Assembly (NCBI GenBank): GCA_023403475.1
Contig: JAEYEL010000180.1
Coordinates: forward strand, 1-6,768
Direction: 5' to 3'
Origin: Actinomycetes bacterium
GTDB taxonomy: Bacteria; Actinomycetota; Coriobacteriia; Coriobacteriales; Eggerthellaceae
DNA length: 6,768 nt
The translations under genes were made by a program, and so were the position numbers. The notes beneath the pieces are model-generated. The model was not told the origin of the DNA. It ran no database searches and saw only the letters and a list, made by a program, of their open reading frames with translations. Below are positions 1 through 5,538 of this stretch, piece after piece (positions within the stretch are counted from its first letter, which is position 1; each line of letters starts with the position of its first letter).

Positions 1-128
1 TGTTCATTTCGAACGATACGGTCAAGACCCATATCCGAAGAATCTACTCCAAGCTTGATATCCACGCGAAGCAGGAAGCGCGAAGCTTGGTGGAGCGTCG
101 TATGGAGCAGGAGCTGCGCGGAATGTAA
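1..128 (+). CDS. LuxR-type regulator, C-terminal end only (5' truncated by window)
   Basis: The reading frame is open from the window edge (first full codon at 3) to a TAA at 126-128 and encodes the last 41 residues of a protein. The segment FISNDTVKTHIRRIYSKL is the second half of a LuxR/FixJ-type DNA-binding helix-turn-helix: the SxxTVKTHxxxIYxKL pattern is the recognition helix and the helix after it. A short charged tail (ERRMEQELRGM) follows. The complete LuxR-type protein at 2500-3978 has the matching segment YISKNTVKTHTYNLYGKI, so this is probably another member of the large coriobacterial family with a membrane-spanning sensor domain, although its N-terminal part is outside the window. 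It lies 147 bases upstream of the flavoprotein gene on the same strand and is the obvious candidate to regulate it. The family call is firm; the sensor type and target are inferred. Confidence 0.88.
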   Translation, partial: FISNDTVKTHIRRIYSKLDIHAKQEARSLVERRMEQELRGM

Positions 129-149
129 GTCGCCGCCTTGTCGCCCGCG

Positions 150-183
150 AGGGGTGATTGCTCGCATGTGGCGTTTCACCCCT
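150..183 (+). terminator. Inverted repeat after the LuxR fragment, possible weak terminator or operator
   Basis: A perfect 8-bp inverted repeat, AGGGGTGA at 150-157 and TCACCCCT at 176-183, is separated by 18 bases and begins 21 bases after the stop of the LuxR fragment. No T-tract follows, so it is not a classical intrinsic terminator. It could be a weak or Rho-assisted terminator, or a protein-binding site upstream of the flavoprotein gene. No convincing sigma-70 promoter was found in the rest of the 129-275 gap. Confidence 0.35.
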
Positions 184-275
184 GCTGGGCGCTTTCCGGT
201 TTATGCCGAACCTCTTATGTTTGTGACCGGGAGATAGGTTTCTCTCAGAGCAATGATTAACCATAGGAGGAAATT

Positions 276-1943
276 ATGGGACATAGGCAATTTCGCGTAA
301 CTCGTCGATCTTTCGTCACGGGCACAGCCTTAGCGGGCGCGTCGGCTGCTGTGATGGGTTTGGGCGGTTGCGCGCCGAAAGAGGCAAGTCCGGTCGAGGA
401 GCAAACGGCAAGCGCGCACGCTTGGCTCGACCCGGCACCGGCAATGCCGGATGTGGCATCCGAAGAGACGTACGATGTGGTGGTGATTGGTGCGGGTGTC
501 GCTGGGTGCACGGCCGCGCAGGCTGCCGCCGAGGCGGGTGCAAGTGTGTATGTTGCCGAGAAGTTCGACGCTGTCACTGCCCACGGCACCGACATTGGGG
601 CGGTTGGATCGCGGCTGCAAAAAGAAGAAGGCGTGGAAATTGACACGAGTTTGGCGAGCCGCCTTATCTACCAGTGGGGTCAGTCGGAGGCGAACTACTA
701 TCTTATCAAGACGTTTGTCGAGCGTAGCGGTGAAGTCATGGACCACTATATTGAAATGGCGAAGGAGGTTGGCTACGAGGTCATTCTCAATACCGAAATG
801 ACGGCGCGTTCGGATTGGGATACTCTTGATGACCGTTTCAAACAGTTCCGTACCGCTCATAAGTTCATTCTCCCTGAGGGTAGCACTCTAGCAGAGCAGC
901 CTTGGAATATCGGCTACTTTGTTTCGATGGTGGCCGAAGACGCTCAGAAGCGAGGCGCGGTGTTCTCTTTCAATACGGCTGCCGAGCAGCTGGTTTGCGA
1001 AGAGGGAACCGTGAAGGCGGTCATCGTGAAGGATAAGGACGGCTATAAACGAATCAATGCCAACAAGGGGATTATCCTGGCAACTGGCGGAATAACCGAC
1101 AACGAAGAGATGAAGCGCTGCTTCTGCCCCATCGCGTTGCGCGCGGATAAGTCGGACTATACCCCTGTGGGCGGGAATATGGGAGACGGCATCACCATGG
1201 GCGCATGGATAGGTGCGGCGCTCTCTACCTGCTATCCTGCACCTATTATCCATCCGGTTAATTTGGCGGTAATGGGACCCGGGTTCGACACGTGCTGGCT
1301 TACCGTTAATCGTGACGGAATGCGTTATTGCTGCGAAGTTGGTTTCGAGCCCATTGTCACCAATGCACGCATGAACACTCCAGGTAACGTGGCTTGGGCA
1401 ATCTGGGATTCTCATTATCCCGAGCATGCCAAACGTCAAGAACCGGTGAAATCGATGTCGTTCATGGATGACCTTGAGGAAAAGGTGGAGCAGGCGGTTG
1501 CCGAGGGTACGTTCTACAAAGGTGAAACGCTTGACGAGCTTGCGCGGGCTCTTGGCGTTCCTGCCGATCCGCTGAAGAAGACCGTGGATCGGTATAACTC
1601 TTTCTGCGATGCGGGCGAAGACCCGGATTTTGGCGTTCCGGCACGCTTCTTGAGCTCGGTGAAGGATGGCCCGTTCTATGCGAGCAACGTTTCCGCTTGG
1701 CTGCTTGCTCTCCCGTACGGCCTGCGCGTTGACCAGAACTCGCAGGTTTTGGATACCGAAGATAATCCGATTGGCGGTTTGTTCGCAATTGGGAATGTCC
1801 AAGGTGATTTCTTCGCCAATTCCTATCCTGTGACGCTTCCGGGCACGAGCCATGGTCGCGGAATGACCTATGGCTATTTGGTTGGACAAGCGTTGGCCAA
1901 CGATACCACTATCAATGGGTACGCAGTGGGATTTGAGGACTAG
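276..1943 (+). CDS. Tat-exported FAD-dependent oxidoreductase (fumarate-reductase flavoprotein family), predicted lipoprotein
   Basis: The product has 555 residues. An AGGAGG at 265-270 lies five bases before the ATG. The N-terminus has a twin-arginine motif (TRRSFV, residues 9-14), a hydrophobic stretch (about 15-31) and a lipobox LGGC with Cys32, so it should be exported folded with FAD and anchored as a lipoprotein outside the membrane. FAD-binding signs are VVVIGAGVAG (68-77) with Glu95 ending the second strand, GIILATGG (265-272), and the C-terminal GLFAIGN and GTSHGRGMTYGYLVG segments (501-507 and 523-537). His326-Pro327 and Arg350 (DGMRY) sit where fumarate reductases bind substrate and donate a proton. 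The GGVHG and NRLGGN signatures of true fumarate reductases are missing, so another organic electron acceptor is likely. There is no CxxCH haem motif, so electrons must come from a partner such as a separate cytochrome, not seen here. The family is sure; the substrate is unknown. Confidence 0.93.
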   Translation: MGHRQFRVTRRSFVTGTALAGASAAVMGLGGCAPKEASPVEEQTASAHAWLDPAPAMPDVASEETYDVVVIGAGVAGCTAAQAAAEAGASVYVAEKFDAVTAHGTDIGAVGSRLQKEEGVEIDTSLASRLIYQWGQSEANYYLIKTFVERSGEVMDHYIEMAKEVGYEVILNTEMTARSDWDTLDDRFKQFRTAHKFILPEGSTLAEQPWNIGYFVSMVAEDAQKRGAVFSFNTAAEQLVCEEGTVKAVIVKDKDGYKRINANKGIILATGGITDNEEMKRCFCPIALRADKSDYTPVGGNMGDGITMGAWIGAALSTCYPAPIIHPVNLAVMGPGFDTCWLTVNRDGMRYCCEVGFEPIVTNARMNTPGNVAWAIWDSHYPEHAKRQEPVKSMSFMDDLEEKVEQAVAEGTFYKGETLDELARALGVPADPLKKTVDRYNSFCDAGEDPDFGVPARFLSSVKDGPFYASNVSAWLLALPYGLRVDQNSQVLDTEDNPIGGLFAIGNVQGDFFANSYPVTLPGTSHGRGMTYGYLVGQALANDTTINGYAVGFED

Positions 1944-2009
1944 TGTTCACCAGTTATTTCTTTGTCGCTCTTATTGGCGGCAGCGGGACGAACAGATGAG
2001 CTAAAGACA

Positions 2010-2043
2010 AGGTGGAGGATAATCTCTTGATTATCCTCCACCT
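2010..2043. terminator. Strong hairpin between convergent genes, probable bidirectional terminator
   Basis: A perfect 14-bp stem (AGGTGGAGGATAAT at 2010-2023 pairing with 2030-2043) closes a 6-base loop (CTCTTG). It lies 66 bases after the flavoprotein stop and 55 bases beyond the XRE stop, exactly between two convergent genes. Read on the plus strand it is followed by GTTTC; read on the minus strand it is followed by TTGTCTTT. Both T-runs are short, but the stem is long and stable. Termination of both transcripts is the simplest role. Confidence 0.75.
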
Positions 2044-2098
2044 GTTTCGGGGCGATTCGTGCGTCTTTTAGTGTGGCTGGATTTTGATGCCGATGGCC

Positions 2099-2335
2099 TT
2101 ACGATAGTTTGTGAATGTCGGGCACGTTCGTGAATGGCTCGAATAGTTGGGAAAGAGATATATCAAGACCAGCAGCTATCTTCTCCAAGTTCCTTATGGA
2201 AACATTGCGCCTGCCCGTTTCCACCTCGGCTAAGTAGCTCCGCGCCATTCCTATTTCAAAAGCCAGCTTTTCTTGGCTGATGCCTGCTTCGGCGCGAAGG
2301 TCTTTGATTCTTAGTCCAATTTCTCGCTCGATCAT
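2099..2335 (-). CDS. Small XRE-family helix-turn-helix transcriptional regulator
   Basis: The product is a 78-residue single-domain Cro/CI-type (HTH_3) DNA-binding protein. Residues about 7-64 form the five-helix domain: IGLRIKDLRAEAGISQEKLAFEIGM holds helices 1-2, ARSYLAEVETGRRN is the recognition region with the family's typical E-x-G-x-R, and IRNLEKIAAGLDISLSQLF holds helices 4-5. There is no added sensor or peptidase domain, which is usual for small autorepressors, phage-like repressors and restriction controller proteins. The start is supported by AAGGAGGT (minus strand, 2348-2341) five bases before the ATG. The gene is divergent from the membrane LuxR gene at 2500, and the two share a promoter/operator region with an 11-bp inverted repeat, so it probably represses both itself and luxR. 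No toxin, methylase or phage gene is adjacent. Family certain; targets inferred. Confidence 0.9.
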   Translation of the reverse strand: MIEREIGLRIKDLRAEAGISQEKLAFEIGMARSYLAEVETGRRNVSIRNLEKIAAGLDISLSQLFEPFTNVPDIHKLS

Positions 2336-2360
2336 GGAGCACCTCCTTGTGTTCCATGAT
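2331..2360 (-). promoter_or_regulatory. Leader hairpin of the XRE mRNA pairing the start codon, SD in the loop
   Basis: Positions 2331-2342 and 2349-2360 form an inverted repeat with 11 of 12 bases matching and a 6-base loop. In the XRE transcript the 5' arm is AUCAUGGAACAC, the loop is AAGGAG (the core of the ribosome-binding site) and the 3' arm is GUGCUCCAUGAU, which contains the AUG start codon. The start codon would therefore be paired while the Shine-Dalgarno core is displayed in the loop. This suggests translational control or weak initiation. The repeat is visible in the sequence; the function is inferred. Confidence 0.5.
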
Positions 2361-2366
2361 TATTGG

Positions 2367-2399
2367 TGTCACTTATAAAGCAACGCGATATAAGTGACA
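2367..2399. promoter_or_regulatory. Inverted-repeat operator spanning divergent XRE and luxR promoters
   Basis: TGTCACTTATA at 2367-2377 is repeated perfectly inverted as TATAAGTGACA at 2389-2399, with an 11-base spacer, so arm centres are 22 bp (about two helical turns) apart. This is the layout expected for two dimers or one tetramer of a small XRE repressor. The repeat lies between the divergent XRE and luxR genes and covers promoter elements on both strands, so it is the best candidate operator for XRE-mediated control of both. The binding protein is inferred. Confidence 0.7.
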
Positions 2400-2400
2400 A
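2372..2400 (-). promoter_or_regulatory. Predicted sigma-70 promoter of the XRE gene
   Basis: On the minus strand, TTGTCA (2400-2395, five of six consensus bases) and TATAAG (2377-2372, five of six) are separated by exactly 17 bases. Transcription would start near 2365, giving a leader of about 30 bases before the ATG. The inverted-repeat arms overlap both hexamers, so a bound repressor would block the polymerase. Confidence 0.65.
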
Positions 2401-2458
2401 TCTGTGCTATCATGAGCAAAGTTCGAGTTAGGAATTATAAATCGAAGGGGATATTGTT

Positions 2459-2476
2459 GCCTTGCAGCTGCAAGGC
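2459..2476. promoter_or_regulatory. 18-bp perfect palindrome in the luxR leader
   Basis: The half-site GCCTTGCAG is followed directly by its complement CTGCAAGGC with no spacer. It lies downstream of the predicted luxR promoters and 23 bases before the start codon. As DNA it fits a dimeric regulator site, possibly for autoregulation by the LuxR protein. As RNA it would give a 7-bp stem with an AGCU loop, followed by UUUG, just ahead of the ribosome-binding site. Both readings are possible. Confidence 0.5.
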
Positions 2477-2499
2477 TTTGCCAAAAAGGGGGTGGGTAT

Positions 2500-3978
2500 T
2501 TGTCAGAGAATTCTACTTCCGCCCACGGTGGTCACGGATCTTTTCCTGAAGATGCAGGCGGTTTCGATGTGGGCTGGCGCATGGTCAACGTTTACGCTGT
2601 TGCTTCGATAGTTGGGTCATCGCTAAGCTTTGCTTTGTTTTACTATTCGTTTATCCTCATAGGAGTAGGCGGCGGTTCCTTGGCGGTGGGCGTTGCCGTG
2701 GCGCTGTCCTATAGCGTTGCCTATGTTGCGTTCGCCTTCGTTTCCAATCTTATTCAGAAACAGCGCCGCATAGCCTCTGCGAGTGTTGGCGTCGTTGCGA
2801 TTCTGTGTGCGGTGGGAAGCGTGATCGCCGGTGGCATGTCGTGGGTTTTCCTAGTTGTGGCGTGCGCGCTATCGGCAGGGAATGCTCTGGCTATTCTCAT
2901 GTGGTTCGAGACGCTTTGCGCCCTTTCCGGTAAAAATGTCCGCATTGCCGTTGTTGCGAGCTTCGCGTTGGCTTCCGGTTTCTGTGCTGTTCTCGATGCG
3001 TTCGATTTCGGCTTGGGCTTGGGCGCTAACTTGTTCTTCGCCAGCTTTCTTCTGCTGTTTTCTGCTGCCGTCTATATTGCCTGCGTGGTGAGTTCTCCCT
3101 CATGCGATTATCTGCCGTTCGTCGTAGCAAGGGAATCGGACTCTCGGTCGTGCATTACGGTTAATTCGGCTATGCTTACTGCGGTGAATTCGATAGCGCA
3201 AGGGTTCTCGCTTTGCGTTCTCTGCCTGTCTGAATTTCGTTCGGAAGCCGTTCTCTTGTTCTTGCTTGCGGGTTCTTTCGTTGTCTTTGTGGTTCTGGGC
3301 ATAGATTCGGCGAAGTCGTTTCGCGTCAACGAGTCTTTGTTTCGGCATCTTATGCTTCCGGTTATGGCGGCTTGCCTTTTACTGATGCTTTTCGTTCCCG
3401 AGAACATGTGGGTTTGGTTCTGCGTGGGAATTCTGCTCTTCTCGTTTCTGCCGTATACGAGTGCAATCACGGCAACATGCGAACATGTGGTTCGCAACAG
3501 CCTGTCGTTCGTGAGGGCGGGCGGGTTCGTACGGGCGTTGAGCATGGGCGGCATTTTGCTTGGATTCGGCATCGGATGGGTTGCTTTTTCGAGCGATTGG
3601 TTCGACGGCAAGGAATTCATGGCGTGTGTCGTCATTCTTACCTTGCTTCTCATCGTATCAACTATGGCGCTTGACAAAGGCGATTTGTATCCGAAAGACG
3701 CCCCGTCTTCTTTTCACGACTATGGCGATGGCAGCGGTAGGGGGCAGTGGAAGCATCGCTGCGAACTTCTGGCGGAACGGAGCGGTCTTACCGCGCGCGA
3801 GACGGAAATCATGCTTCTTTTGGCGAAAGGATACACAGCGGAGCTTATTCAAGAGCGCCTATACATATCGAAGAACACTGTGAAGACACATACGTACAAT
3901 TTGTATGGGAAGATAGGGGTTCACTCCAAAACAGAGCTTCTTCAGATGATAGAGTCTATCGATCCCGATACAAACTAA
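2500..3978 (+). CDS. Membrane-spanning LuxR-type transcriptional regulator (multi-TM sensor plus C-terminal HTH)
   Basis: The product has 492 residues. The start is a TTG at 2500 preceded by AAGGGGGT (2486-2493), a good ribosome-binding site; the next in-frame Met is residue 28. A short polar N-terminus (1-27) is followed by about 365 hydrophobic residues that look like 10-12 transmembrane helices (roughly 28-395). Then come a hydrophilic linker (about 396-428) and a LuxR/GerE helix-turn-helix (LTARETEIMLLLAKGYT at 430-446, ISKNTVKTHTYNLYGKI at 456-472). There is no response-regulator receiver domain, so signal entry must be through the membrane part. This architecture is widespread in Eggerthellaceae and, as I recall, includes the regulators that switch on dopamine and other catechol dehydroxylases in Eggerthella lenta. 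Here it precedes an MFS carrier and a molybdenum enzyme on the same strand, its likely targets. The architecture is clear; the ligand is unknown. Confidence 0.92.
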   Translation: MSENSTSAHGGHGSFPEDAGGFDVGWRMVNVYAVASIVGSSLSFALFYYSFILIGVGGGSLAVGVAVALSYSVAYVAFAFVSNLIQKQRRIASASVGVVAILCAVGSVIAGGMSWVFLVVACALSAGNALAILMWFETLCALSGKNVRIAVVASFALASGFCAVLDAFDFGLGLGANLFFASFLLLFSAAVYIACVVSSPSCDYLPFVVARESDSRSCITVNSAMLTAVNSIAQGFSLCVLCLSEFRSEAVLLFLLAGSFVVFVVLGIDSAKSFRVNESLFRHLMLPVMAACLLLMLFVPENMWVWFCVGILLFSFLPYTSAITATCEHVVRNSLSFVRAGGFVRALSMGGILLGFGIGWVAFSSDWFDGKEFMACVVILTLLLIVSTMALDKGDLYPKDAPSSFHDYGDGSGRGQWKHRCELLAERSGLTARETEIMLLLAKGYTAELIQERLYISKNTVKTHTYNLYGKIGVHSKTELLQMIESIDPDTN

Positions 3979-4041
3979 CATTACATCCATTGCATCTGAT
4001 CATCAGGCTAAACGCGCTTTCTAACCCTTTTTTCATGAGCT

Positions 4042-4068
4042 CTTTTTGATGTTTTTCACGTCAAAAAG
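4042..4068 (+). promoter_or_regulatory. A/T-rich inverted repeat between luxR and the MFS gene
   Basis: CTTTTTGATG (4042-4051) and CGTCAAAAAG (4059-4068) pair over 10 positions with one G-T wobble, around a 7-base loop (TTTTTCA). No T-tract follows, so termination of luxR is doubtful, although T-runs at 4028-4033 and 4043-4047 precede and enter the stem. TTGATG at 4046-4051 could serve as a -35 element, but no good -10 was found about 17 bases downstream. It may be an operator for the MFS promoter. Confidence 0.4.
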
Positions 4069-4099
4069 CTAATGCATGTTATTCGTTGCCGTGCTTTCA

Positions 4100-4125
4100 T
4101 TGATCCACGAGGCCTCGTGGATCAA
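4100..4125. promoter_or_regulatory. 26-bp perfect palindrome in the MFS leader
   Basis: The 13-base half-site TTGATCCACGAGG is followed at once by its exact reverse complement, giving a spacer-free 26-bp palindrome that ends 31 bases before the MFS start codon. As DNA it could bind a dimeric regulator such as the LuxR protein encoded just upstream. As RNA it would form an 11-bp stem with a GGCC loop in the leader, without a following U-tract. Its length makes chance occurrence very unlikely. The binding factor is inferred. Confidence 0.6.
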
Positions 4126-4156
4126 AGCATCGGAGAACAAAGAAAAGGGGGTTAGA

Positions 4157-5428
4157 ATGACGGTTCAATCTACTGCCGGCGGCAAGAAATACGGTGCGGC
4201 GGTTAAATTTGCGGTTCTGACATTGATTCTCGTTCAGAATACACAAGCTATGTGCTCGCCGACTCTAGCAGCGATTCAAGCGGCGTTTCCCGGCGCGGAT
4301 GTGACCACGGTTCAAATGGTGAACACCATTCCTGCAATCATCATGATCGTCTCTTCGGCCATTTGCGGTCCACTTACAAGGAAGATGGGTTACAAGTGGG
4401 CAGGTCTTCTTGGTATGGCGTTCGCATTGGTTGGCGGCATTTTGCCAGCCGTGTATCATCCGTCCATTATGGCAATTGTGATCGAGCGCGCTTTGTGTGG
4501 CGTTGGCTACGGCATGGTGTTTGCAATGGCCGTTGCCGCGTGCGGTGATTTTTGGCGGGGCAAGGAAACAACGACGATGGTTGGCCTTGTGACGGCATTT
4601 GCGGGCGTCGGCGGCATCGTGTACAGCCTTATCGCCGGTTGGCTTGTCGATATCAACTGGACAGCGCCTTATTGGTTCTACGCAATCATTATCGTATGGG
4701 CAATCTACTATGTGATATTCATGCCCAACCATTCGGAGCTTCCCAAAGAATCGCTCGCCGGGCCCGAGGGCTCTGCCGCTGGCGAGAAGCCGAAGTTTTC
4801 CATCCAAGGCTTTGGCTCGAAGTACTGGGTATTTTTGATCGTGACCACGATTTGCATCGGCACGATGACGGCCTTCATCAACAATGCGGCCATCTGTATC
4901 GTGGGTCTTGGTTTGGGAACGGGTGCGACGGTTGGCTTGGTCATGACCGGCTTCTCCATAGGGCTTATGCTTGGCGGTCTAATATACATCCCGGTATACC
5001 GGGCGCTGAAGAGAATCGCCCTTCCGTGCTGGATGCTTCTCTATGGAGTGATGCTTCTCATCACCATGCTTGCGCCGAGTCTTCCCATGTTCTTTGCGTG
5101 CGCGTTCCTGTGCGGTATAGCGTTCGGCACCATAAACGCAGCATGGTCCGATATGGCGAACAAAAAGGTTGCTGACCCGCACCGTTCTGCCGATGGGTCT
5201 TCGTTCTATGTCGCTATGCAGGGAATCGGCCAGTTCATAGCGCCGTTTTGGCTTGCGGCGGTTGCGGCAATGGTGGGCTTTACGTCGGCGAACCTGTTCT
5301 ATCAGTGGTATCCCGCTATTGCGATACTGATTGTTTCCGCTGTTGTGCTGATCGTGCTGGCTCTTGTCAACAAAAACAAGGTTGACTACGAGAAGGATGA
5401 ACCGGTCGCTCAGCCTGAAGCGGAATAG
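4157..5428 (+). CDS. Major facilitator superfamily (MFS) transporter
   Basis: The product has 423 residues. The frame is open from an ATG at 4076, but the start at 4157 is preferred: AAAAGGGGG (4143-4151) lies five bases before it, the first transmembrane helix then starts near residue 16 as usual, and the 26-bp palindrome falls in untranslated leader. About twelve helices are visible (roughly 17-35, 55-72, 80-98, 104-128, 141-163, 170-189, 222-243, 255-280, 285-306, 310-330, 350-373, 383-404), with a cytoplasmic loop at about 190-221 between the two halves. The MFS signature between helices 2 and 3 is GPLTRKMGYKWAG (71-83); its usual Asp is replaced by Thr. The tail is charged. It follows the membrane LuxR gene by 178 bases and precedes the molybdenum enzyme by 110, so it probably imports that enzyme's substrate or exports its product. 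Family certain, cargo unknown. Confidence 0.93.
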   Translation: MTVQSTAGGKKYGAAVKFAVLTLILVQNTQAMCSPTLAAIQAAFPGADVTTVQMVNTIPAIIMIVSSAICGPLTRKMGYKWAGLLGMAFALVGGILPAVYHPSIMAIVIERALCGVGYGMVFAMAVAACGDFWRGKETTTMVGLVTAFAGVGGIVYSLIAGWLVDINWTAPYWFYAIIIVWAIYYVIFMPNHSELPKESLAGPEGSAAGEKPKFSIQGFGSKYWVFLIVTTICIGTMTAFINNAAICIVGLGLGTGATVGLVMTGFSIGLMLGGLIYIPVYRALKRIALPCWMLLYGVMLLITMLAPSLPMFFACAFLCGIAFGTINAAWSDMANKKVADPHRSADGSSFYVAMQGIGQFIAPFWLAAVAAMVGFTSANLFYQWYPAIAILIVSAVVLIVLALVNKNKVDYEKDEPVAQPEAE

Positions 5429-5453
5429 CGTTGCCCTAAGACGATGTGACCAA

Positions 5454-5504
5454 GGGGGGGGGCGTGCTCGTGGCGTGTTTGGCTTTCGCCGCTTGCGCCC
5501 TCCC
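5454..5504 (+). other. Nine-G tract forming one arm of an intergenic hairpin
   Basis: A run of nine G (5454-5462) lies in the gap between the MFS and molybdenum-enzyme genes. Positions 5456-5464 can pair with 5496-5504 (CGCCCTCCC) over nine bases including one G-U wobble. Inside the loop, GGCG (5472-5475) can pair with CGCC (5487-5490). No U-tract follows. It may act as an mRNA-stability element, a partial terminator or an attenuator that sets the ratio of transporter to enzyme. The G-run could also vary in length by slippage. Confidence 0.5.
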
Positions 5505-5538
5505 GCAAAGGAATCAACAACGAGAAAGAGGAGGGATT

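Larger units (their letters stand above)
2366..2413 (+). promoter_or_regulatory. Predicted promoter region of the membrane LuxR gene
   Basis: Two candidates exist on the plus strand. The first is TGCTATCAT at 2405-2413, an extended -10 element with no good -35 partner, whose -35 zone would overlap the right operator arm. The second uses GTGTCA (2366-2371) and TATAAG (2389-2394) with a 17-base spacer, the mirror image of the XRE promoter. Either would give a leader of roughly 80-100 bases before the luxR start, and both would be touched by a protein bound at the inverted repeat. Confidence 0.45.

Noticed and set aside
129..275. Sigma-70 promoter for the flavoprotein gene (TTTCCG at 193-198 with TATGTT at 216-221)
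   Set aside because: The spacing is 17 bases, but the -35 hexamer matches consensus at only two positions, so it cannot be separated from chance.
888..1889. 333-codon open frame on the minus strand inside the flavoprotein gene
   Set aside because: It lies fully within a well-supported FAD oxidoreductase gene, has no recognisable domain, and its composition is that of an antisense shadow.
2099..2413. XRE gene as the antitoxin of a toxin-antitoxin pair, or a restriction-modification controller
   Set aside because: The small HTH protein would suit either, but no toxin, nuclease or methylase frame is adjacent: the neighbours are a flavoprotein and a membrane LuxR regulator. The shared operator with luxR suggests local transcription control instead.
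3979..4035. Intrinsic terminator of the luxR gene using the T-run at 4028-4033
   Set aside because: The only symmetry before the T-run is a short CTGAT/ATCAG overlap that leaves no room for a loop. No stable stem precedes the T-run, so a terminator call is not supported.
4076..4156. Upstream ATG giving the MFS protein 27 extra residues
   Set aside because: There is no ribosome-binding site before 4076, whereas AAAAGGGGG precedes the ATG at 4157. The longer version would also place a perfect palindrome in coding sequence and a non-family extension before helix 1.
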